NCBI GenBank assembly: GCA_000934455.1
Contig: KN885295.1
Span: 16,969-42,298 of the forward strand
Direction of reading: 5' to 3'
Source: Apostichopus parvimensis
Taxonomy: Eukaryota; Echinodermata; Holothuroidea; Aspidochirotida; Stichopodidae
Length of the DNA: 25,330 nt
Shown here piece after piece: positions 20,069 through 25,330 of this stretch (positions are counted from its first letter, which is position 1; each line of letters opens with the position of its first letter). A model generated the notes under the pieces. The model made no database searches, was not told where the DNA came from, and saw only the letters and a program-made list of their open reading frames with translations. Position numbers and translations under genes: made by a program.

Positions 20069-20331
20069 TTAATACATAAAAATAAAATAAAGCTGTTAGC
20101 AAACTGCTTATCCACTAAAGAGCCTGTGTAAGAGAATATGTAAAAGTAAGTTGGCCTGACGTTTCGATCCTAGCAGGATCTTCTTCAAAAGGTAAATGAC
20201 AAGTAACAGTAACAGCAGGGACAAAAACATGCACAGAATACAGACAGGGTTATGAGCAGGGTGAACACAAAGAGATAGATGTAAGGGGATTAATACATCA
20301 TGGGTCAGAGTTGTGTATGATGTTGGCAATC
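20069..20331 (-). mobile_element. Penelope-like terminal segment with hammerhead-like fold, inserted in a LINE
   Basis: The minus strand contains, in order, TTGAAGA (20182-20188), a helix GATCC-TGCTA-GGATC (20166-20180), GAAAC and GTC (20158-20165). Hammerhead ribozymes have CUGANGA, helix II, GAAA and a cleavage site after GUC or a similar triplet. Penelope-like elements are known to carry minimal hammerheads in their terminal repeats. Here the first box has T for C and an extra A precedes helix II, so this copy is probably inactive or only hammerhead-like. The segment separates two parts of one LINE reverse transcriptase. Exact ends and target duplication were not resolved. Confidence 0.5.
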
Positions 20332-20520
20332 AAAATGTTTATAGATCTGATGATTATCAGCAGAAATCCAGCAACTTTTGAACCCTTAGAATGAAGAACG
20401 GCATAAAAGGATCTCAAATAAATATATTAAATAACACCGGTCCCAACACAGAACCCCGACAAACACCGAATGAAACATCAACAATGTTAGCACAACTCTC
20501 TCGAATATTGTAAAATCTAT
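20332..20520 (-). pseudogene. LINE reverse transcriptase remnant, catalytic part
   Basis: Minus-strand translation from about 20520 gives IRESCANIVDVSF and then GVCRGSVLGPVLFNIFI (20417-20467), the decayed form of the GVPQGSVLGP.LF block of non-LTR reverse transcriptases. After a stop and a frame shift comes SADNHQIYKHF (20332-20364), where intact elements have the YADDTQ catalytic motif. The second catalytic Asp is Asn here, so the copy is dead even apart from its frame breaks. The G/C-skewed DNA at 20578-20640 marks the end of readable homology. Confidence 0.8.
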
Positions 20521-21253
20521 AAATTATGAAAGTTATTATAGTATTTAGTACGAATGACATGTGACTAGCAGAAATGAGTGGGGGTGGGATGGGATGGGGT
20601 GGAGGAGACAAGAGGGGGTAGGGCATGAGAAGCGGGAGGCAATAAAATTATTTTAACAAGATGGAGATCTAAGAAAATGCAGAATACAGTACTTATAATG
20701 TCAACGTGTTGCAAAACCTTTACGATTGATTAAAAAACAGTGCAGCTAAAGAATTATTTTATGAGGTATTCCCATTGCTAAATGCTATGGAAAATGGTTC
20801 AATTGCTATATATATTATAGTGCAAGGATGGGAACCGCAGTTTTTGTTAACGGGAAACCATCATATTTAATAACAGATCAAATTCGGAGTCTTCAAAAGT
20901 GCTACACAAGATCTGAACACTAAATTATTCGCTGCAATGTGACACCTACAGTTGCAGAGGGAGGTGGAACAATTCGGGGGGGAGGGAGGGGGAAGGAGAA
21001 GGTGGGAGGTGCAAGAATGGGGAACATGAGAAAGGTGGAAGAATGGTGGAGGGAGGGGCAGGAGAAGGGGAAAGGGGTAGGAAAAGGGTAAAGGGAGAGG
21101 GGCAGCAGAAGGTGTGAGAGATGGCATACAATACAAATTATTCTGGGTGAAAAGGGATTCATGGTTTACTTGCTGGTATGTTACAAATTTCAAATGGTGC
21201 CAATGAAGACCAAAGCAATCTTGACATATAGTGTAGGCCTATTATTATTATTT
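20521..21253. other. Spacer with purine-rich low-complexity DNA
   Basis: G/A-rich stretches at 20578-20640 and 20955-21115 hold many GGGG and GGAGG runs. Minus-strand frames of 61-108 codons through them are Pro/Leu/Ser/Phe-rich artefacts. The rest is AT-rich with no gene. Confidence 0.65.
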
Positions 21254-21474
21254 TGGCAGTGGATATATAGCTGTCAGACGGTTCCCGATTCCAGTTTACT
21301 ATTTAGCCGTCACTTCAAAACAAAACAAAGAAAACCAAAAAAAAAAACAAATGAAAAACAGAAAAAAAAAAAATCACAAGTCCGCAAGATTGATAACTGC
21401 GCATGTCAGACGGAAGTGACGGCTTAATAGTAAACTGGAATCGGGAACCGTCTGACGGCTATATATCCACTTCG
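21254..21474. mobile_element. Fold-back element with 59-bp inverted arms
   Basis: Arms at 21258-21316 and 21413-21471 are reverse complements at 57 of 59 positions. The 96-bp spacer is A-rich. TATTATTT occurs at 21246-21253 and 21475-21482, exactly flanking 21254-21474, and could be an 8-bp target duplication, but the left flank is a tta repeat so chance is possible. No transposase. An 88-codon frame across it is not a gene. The close match of the arms suggests a recent insertion or gene conversion between arms. Confidence 0.85.
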
Positions 21475-22072
21475 TATTATTTAACTGCAGTGTGTGTTCC
21501 AAAACCTACAGACAGATCTACTACTATATAACACATGTGACAGTGAACTCTCGTGTCCATACTGCATGCATACAGTGAGAAAGTGGGGGCAGATAAAGTG
21601 GTCTACATGGTTCAAGTTTTTTTTTTCAACTGAAAAGTGTAGTCATTTATAGGTATACTAAAAAGCTTAGGCTATTTAAACTATGGAGCAGACAGATGTA
21701 TCGCCTTCTGGAATATATAGCAAAAGAGGAATTAACCTCCCGACTTTTTTGGCTTTTGAAAAAATTTTCAGGAAGTCCATACTGGCGAATATTAAAATTT
21801 AAGTCTGCTGACCTACTCGAGCAAAACAGAAATGTCAGAAGCAATAGCCATCAATATATTACCCTGCATGGGGCCAGCCAATCCAACAGAGACGTAAGGC
21901 CTTCTGCAGGGAAAGAGGCCATTTTGTTCACAAATGTGAGCAGAGTTATATAAATGATCAATGATGCTCAGTTATAAATCACTGCAGCAACAATTAAAAA
22001 TAAAGAAATTGTTTCATGTTAAAATATTTCAAAATTTAATTTATAACGTTTGTAAGGAAATGGAAGTGAGCA

Positions 22073-22100
22073 TTTTTTTTTTTTTTTTTTTTTTTTTTTT
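22073..22100. repeat. Poly-T run (28)
   Basis: Uninterrupted T homopolymer. Confidence 0.95.
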
Positions 22101-22541
22101 GTAGAGAAAGAGGACTAGATTGGGTGATGGCTAATTTATAAGAATACACTTTAATTATATCTGGCACATTGTCATAGAGAAATGTAAAAAGCAGCAATTT
22201 GTCTTACTCTGGGTCAGGCTTTTTTTCAAAACCATGTTACGCTGAAATCCCATGATGCATTTTAATGTTTGACTATATGTAGGTTAAGTTGTCGAGTTTC
22301 CGTCAAATAAATATTCCATTTGCTGTTCGGATGAGCAAATTATAGTACATATATGAAAATGGAATCTGGGTTACTGCAATACATCTTTTAAATCTATAAT
22401 GGAGGTATTAAATATAGTTCAGGCCTGCAGACATTAAGAGGGGAGTAGGCAGGGGGTAAATGTGGTCCTAGAGTCAGTCCAATGGCTCAACTACAGGGCC
22501 TGGAGAAATATGAAGTTTGGAGTATTCTCATTTTCATTCAA

Positions 22542-22560
22542 ATATATATATATATATATA
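22542..22560. repeat. (AT)n microsatellite
   Basis: About nine and a half AT units. Confidence 0.9.
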
Positions 22561-23054
22561 TTTATACACCTAGGATAAAATGAAGACTTTGCCGGGGAAA
22601 GAATGATTAGTTTGTTTTAATTATGTGAATATAAACCTGATAGAGAATATAGATTGATCGATACGACCTCTTGCTATTACAGTCGTAGGGAATCATTTTA
22701 GCGTTCAAAGTTAGCGTAGCAGTTTTGTAGGTTATGAGGTTTGTCTCTCGATCATTAAAAACTATGAATCGATACAGCATACAAAAATGCTATATGCATC
22801 TTTGCAGAGCTCTGTATATAAGCAATTTGACAACTCTGTAGAGCATTTTACGATGCCATACTGGATAAACTATTTCCTGGTTCAGAGTAATAGTCGTTGT
22901 TAGTATTTAGACATTGCCCAAAATAACTTGACCAGAACACAGAAACTCATGCTGAAAGAGAGATCCCCAAAAACTTAAATTTAGCTTAATTTTACAATCT
23001 GAGCAATACATGAACATGCATGTTATCACATAACTACACTATTCCCACTATACT

Positions 23055-23410
23055 GCCCCTCCCCTTCCCCCTTCTCCTAATTCTCCCTTCTCCCAATCTT
23101 CCCCTCACCCAATCCTCCCCTCTCCCAATCATACCAGGCCCCTCCCCTACCCCCTTTCTCCCAATCCTCCCTTCTCCCAATCTTGCCCTCTCCCAATCCT
23201 CCCCTCCCCCAATCCTCCCCTCCCCCAATCCTCCCCTCTCCCAATCCTCCCCTACCCCAATCCTCCCTTCCTAATCCTTCAATCTCCCAGTCTTTCAACC
23301 TTTCCTAATCCTCCCTCTACCAATCCTTCCTTGTCTATTCCTCCTTCTCCCAATCCTCCTCCTAATCCTTCCTTCTCCTTTTAATCCTACCTTTCCTAAA
23401 ATCCTACCTG
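23055..23410. repeat. 16-bp C-rich minisatellite
   Basis: The unit is tcccctctcccaatcc. Between about 23190 and 23260 copies are nearly identical with 16-bp spacing, while both flanks are degenerate, more so to the right. The minus strand carries regular GGGG and GGG runs with gatt spacers, so G-quadruplexes are likely. Frames of 64-89 codons through it are repeat artefacts. Confidence 0.9.
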
Positions 23411-23517
23411 ATCCCTTTTCCACGTTCAAAGTTTTGTGCTTACCATAACCCATCACTGGGCTAGATATCTCCGATACTATCATCTCTGATGCACACGCTG
23501 CTGACAGGAGACATCTC

Positions 23518-23627
23518 CTAGGTCTGATTCTTAGACAGCCTCTCCATGGCTTCGTCTTCATCACTTCGAAGATAAACTGCCTCTTGAATGTATTGGTTGG
23601 GACGATTATAAGTCAAAGACAAACTCC
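23518..23627 (-). CDS. Candidate terminal coding exon
   Basis: On the minus strand a strong acceptor (ttttctttctccaccctgtag) ends at 23628. Of the three frames only one stays open: entered with two leftover bases, it codes 35 residues to a TAG at 23518-23520. It includes SLTYNRPNQY and YIQEAVYLRSDEDEAMERL, with a non-biased mix of codons and amino acids unlike nearby low-complexity frames. The acidic, tyrosine-containing end could be a cytoplasmic tail. A donor-like GGTAAGC lies further on at about 23440-23446, so the 3' UTR might be spliced. The 16-bp minisatellite lies just downstream. The phase fits the donor of the candidate exon at 24842-24992. No family is recognised. Confidence 0.42.
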
Positions 23628-23639
23628 CTACAGGGTGGA

Positions 23640-24841
23640 GAAAGAAAATGTAGATTAACCTCTGATCAAAATTAAACAACAATGTTTTATGTCAGAGAAT
23701 GCCCATGTACAGAGATCAGTGATCCATTACAATGACACATGCTTGAAGGGAGAAGGGGGAGGGGGGTAAGCAGGGGCAGCAAGCGAGTGACTGGAAGAAA
23801 TGTAGTGAGTGAATAGAGGAAGGGTAGAATAAGGGGCAGGGGAAGAGTCCGAGAATGATAGCATAAGAAAATGGCTGTTGACAATGAGGGACCAAAAGTG
23901 AATATATCAGCAGTTCAATTTATTATTAGTAAGTACTGATAAGACCACAGCCAACTTGAATGACAAAATGATTAATTTTCCGATGAATTTGAAGAAAAAG
24001 AAAATGTCCATTCCAAAGCACTCACACTTCCACACCACACCATCAGTTCTTCCATTAATTACTCGTTTTCCTCCAAACCAGCCCTATGATGACCCACTGA
24101 TGGGAAACTTTTGGTCCACCATCATATATGGCCGCCCCCCCCCCCCCCCACCCCCTCCACCACAGACCATCACAGGGTAATATGTAGGGAGTATGTTTCA
24201 GCAATATGTCAGCAAATGTTTGATGCCAGAGAGTGGCCAACTTGGCCAATGTAGAACCTTTGTAACCAGATTAAGATTAGTTTTGTCAATCTGGAGAATT
24301 AAATCTTCAGGAATAATGACCAATTGACCATTAAATTACATTCCAACAGTTTTTTATTAATTGAATGAACACATTTGAAAGTTATATAAAAAAAAAATCA
24401 TTTCACACACTACTATGGAAAACTATGGAAAAATCTTTTAATATTAAAACTTAACAATTTTATTATTATTATTATAGAGAGGGAGAAAAAATTCAAATTG
24501 ATTATCATGGTTTAAAGAATGCTATCCAACTGGTGTCATACATATTTATTTAAGTTTTTATTTTACTCAAAAATAAAAATAAAACAAGCTTTTTACAAGA
24601 GTACTTCAATTTGTTTTTTTCAAATGTCGTTAAAGTATGTATCTAGACCTTAATGACACACACATAAATGAGTACCTCAACTTTCCATCAACTATTTGAT
24701 CTTGTTTGATCTTCACCTAAGATCTACAGAATTGACAATCAGAATTTGATCTAATATACTGTTAATACATGAACTGTTTACCCATTGTTTTAATACCTTC
24801 TCACCCATTCCTCTTTGACATTATGCACTTTCAATTGTTAC
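23640..24841. other. Spacer, or intron of the candidate minus-strand gene
   Basis: No coding region recognised. Contains G/A-rich DNA at 23745-23850, a C run at 24135-24149, a ttattattattatt run near 24462-24474 and a small A/T hairpin near 24556-24580. If the flanking exon calls are right this is one intron of about 1.2 kb. Confidence 0.45.
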
Positions 24842-24992
24842 CTTCGCCAGCTAAGATTGTCTTTAATATCTGTTTTTTTCTTTTCACCTCCACGTTTCGA
24901 ATCCTCTTAGTACAAAAGCCTGCGTGACAACCAAGCATTCCTCCCGGTGACATCCTTTCCAAGGAAGACACGCTAATTAAAGCAACACAAGT
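24842..24992 (-). CDS. Candidate internal or first exon upstream of the 23518-23627 exon
   Basis: The minus strand is open for 50 codons from after a TAA (24993-24995) to a donor, GAAG/GTAACA, at 24842/24841. It includes LERMSPGGMLGCHAGFCTKR and a basic stretch, VEVKRKKQILKTILAGE. Two in-frame ATGs (near 24953 and 24938) could serve as starts. The exon ends in phase 1 and the exon at 23627 begins with the two bases needed to complete a Gly codon, so they can be joined in frame. Against the call, the plus strand of the same DNA also has an acceptor-like stretch and a 22-codon frame (from 24911), and no upstream acceptor or promoter was fixed. Function unknown. Confidence 0.32.
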
Positions 24993-24995
24993 TTA

Positions 24996-25330
24996 TATCG
25001 CAGACGGATCAATATTTTAGAATGTAGGGTCTTTAAGAGCTCACACAGACATAATATTTAATCAAACTATAGCCAACTAAACTAGAGACATCCTCCACAG
25101 CCCGGTAAATATGGAGCAAACTTATGCGTCATAGAGTTATTGTCCAAGTTTTTTCTTCTCTTTATTTGTCTTCATCTTCTTCTTCTTCTTTTGATTATCG
25201 ATATTGAGAGATTACAGAGTTTGTTTACAGCCTTCCATAGCAATATCAATAATCCAGATAGAGATGGCACGTAAAATCAACTTAACGTTGGATAATCAAC
25301 TAAAGTGCACAGTGAGACAGAACTTCATTC
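24996..25330. other. AT-rich spacer
   Basis: Nothing recognised apart from a cttcttcttctt run near 25170-25185. Confidence 0.6.

Larger units (their letters stand above)
21475..23040. other. AT-rich spacer with simple repeats
   Basis: Contains a poly-T run at 22073-22100 (28 T), which could be the tail of a minus-strand retroposon but has no recognisable body next to it, and an (AT)n run at 22542-22560. Frames of 65 and 85 codons at 21647-21953 overlap on opposite strands and are unsupported. Nothing else seen. Confidence 0.6.

Noticed and set aside
20867..21193. Minus-strand Pro-rich frame of 108 codons
   Set aside because: It lies in purine-rich low-complexity DNA, three frames are open together, and no splice or domain evidence exists.
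21246..21253. TATTATTT as proof of an 8-bp target duplication
   Set aside because: The left flank is a tta microsatellite, so the match could be chance. It is reported as possible only.
23034..23564. Pro/Leu/Ser-rich and Gly/Arg/Glu-rich frames of 64-89 codons
   Set aside because: They read through the 16-bp minisatellite; composition is fixed by the repeat.
24902..24975. Plus-strand acceptor at about 24910 with a 22-codon frame (YKSLRDNQAFLPVTSF)
   Set aside because: It overlaps the longer minus-strand candidate exon; both cannot easily be coding, no poly(A) signal was seen downstream, and the frame is short. Kept only as an alternative.
24842..24992. Resemblance of VEVKRKKQILKTIL to the first helix of TGF-beta-family propeptides
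   Set aside because: Only a few basic and aliphatic positions agree, the cysteine spacing differs, and the proposed next exon stops soon after. Too weak to name a family.

Overview
This window looks like eukaryotic nuclear DNA from a marine invertebrate, most likely a deuterostome and possibly an echinoderm such as a sea cucumber. The reasons are very AT-rich spacer DNA, no long open reading frame, no prokaryotic operon structure, several tRNA-derived SINEs with invertebrate-style bodies, TTAA- and 8-bp-flanked MITEs, a decayed LINE, and a scaffold gap of 719 N. The species call is inference. No complete protein-coding gene can be read. Almost every ORF of 60-100 codons is a chance frame or lies in low-complexity DNA.

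Layout. 1-5400: AT-rich spacer with a cysteine-rich candidate exon in two frames (1330-1616), a LINE-like 3' tail (about 2145-2345) followed by a perfect 44-bp palindrome, and a CpG-rich patch open in several frames (4404-4855). 5405-6385: a 43-bp minisatellite whose monomers alternate in two types, giving an 86-bp higher-order unit. 6390-9980: spacer with one tRNA-derived SINE on the minus strand. 9987-11202: three MITE-like elements in a row, the last (10920-11194) with a clean 8-bp target duplication. 11556-11619: a long, nearly perfect hairpin. 12120-12197: a SINE head cut by the gap (12198-12916). 13066-13645: a second satellite with a four-subunit, about 285-bp higher-order repeat. 14440-14545: C-rich tracts with a GC hairpin. 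16252-16741: a second full-length SINE.

17541-17674 is a T-tract array with about 10.4-bp phasing, predicted to be curved DNA. 17756-18356 could be the last exon and 3' UTR of a leftward gene. 19325-19630 has two strong CCAAT boxes and a short open frame, a possible promoter and first exon. 19916-20520 holds minus-strand LINE reverse-transcriptase remnants interrupted by a Penelope-like, hammerhead-like segment, a nested insertion. 21254-21474 is a fold-back element with 59-bp arms. 23055-23410 is a 16-bp C-rich minisatellite. 23518-23627 and 24842-24992 are two minus-strand candidate exons with matching splice phase, the best evidence here for a host gene, of unknown function.

Nothing ties these parts into one pathway. 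The window is best read as intergenic or intronic DNA shaped by repeats, with the edges of perhaps two to four genes. All exon calls need transcript evidence.
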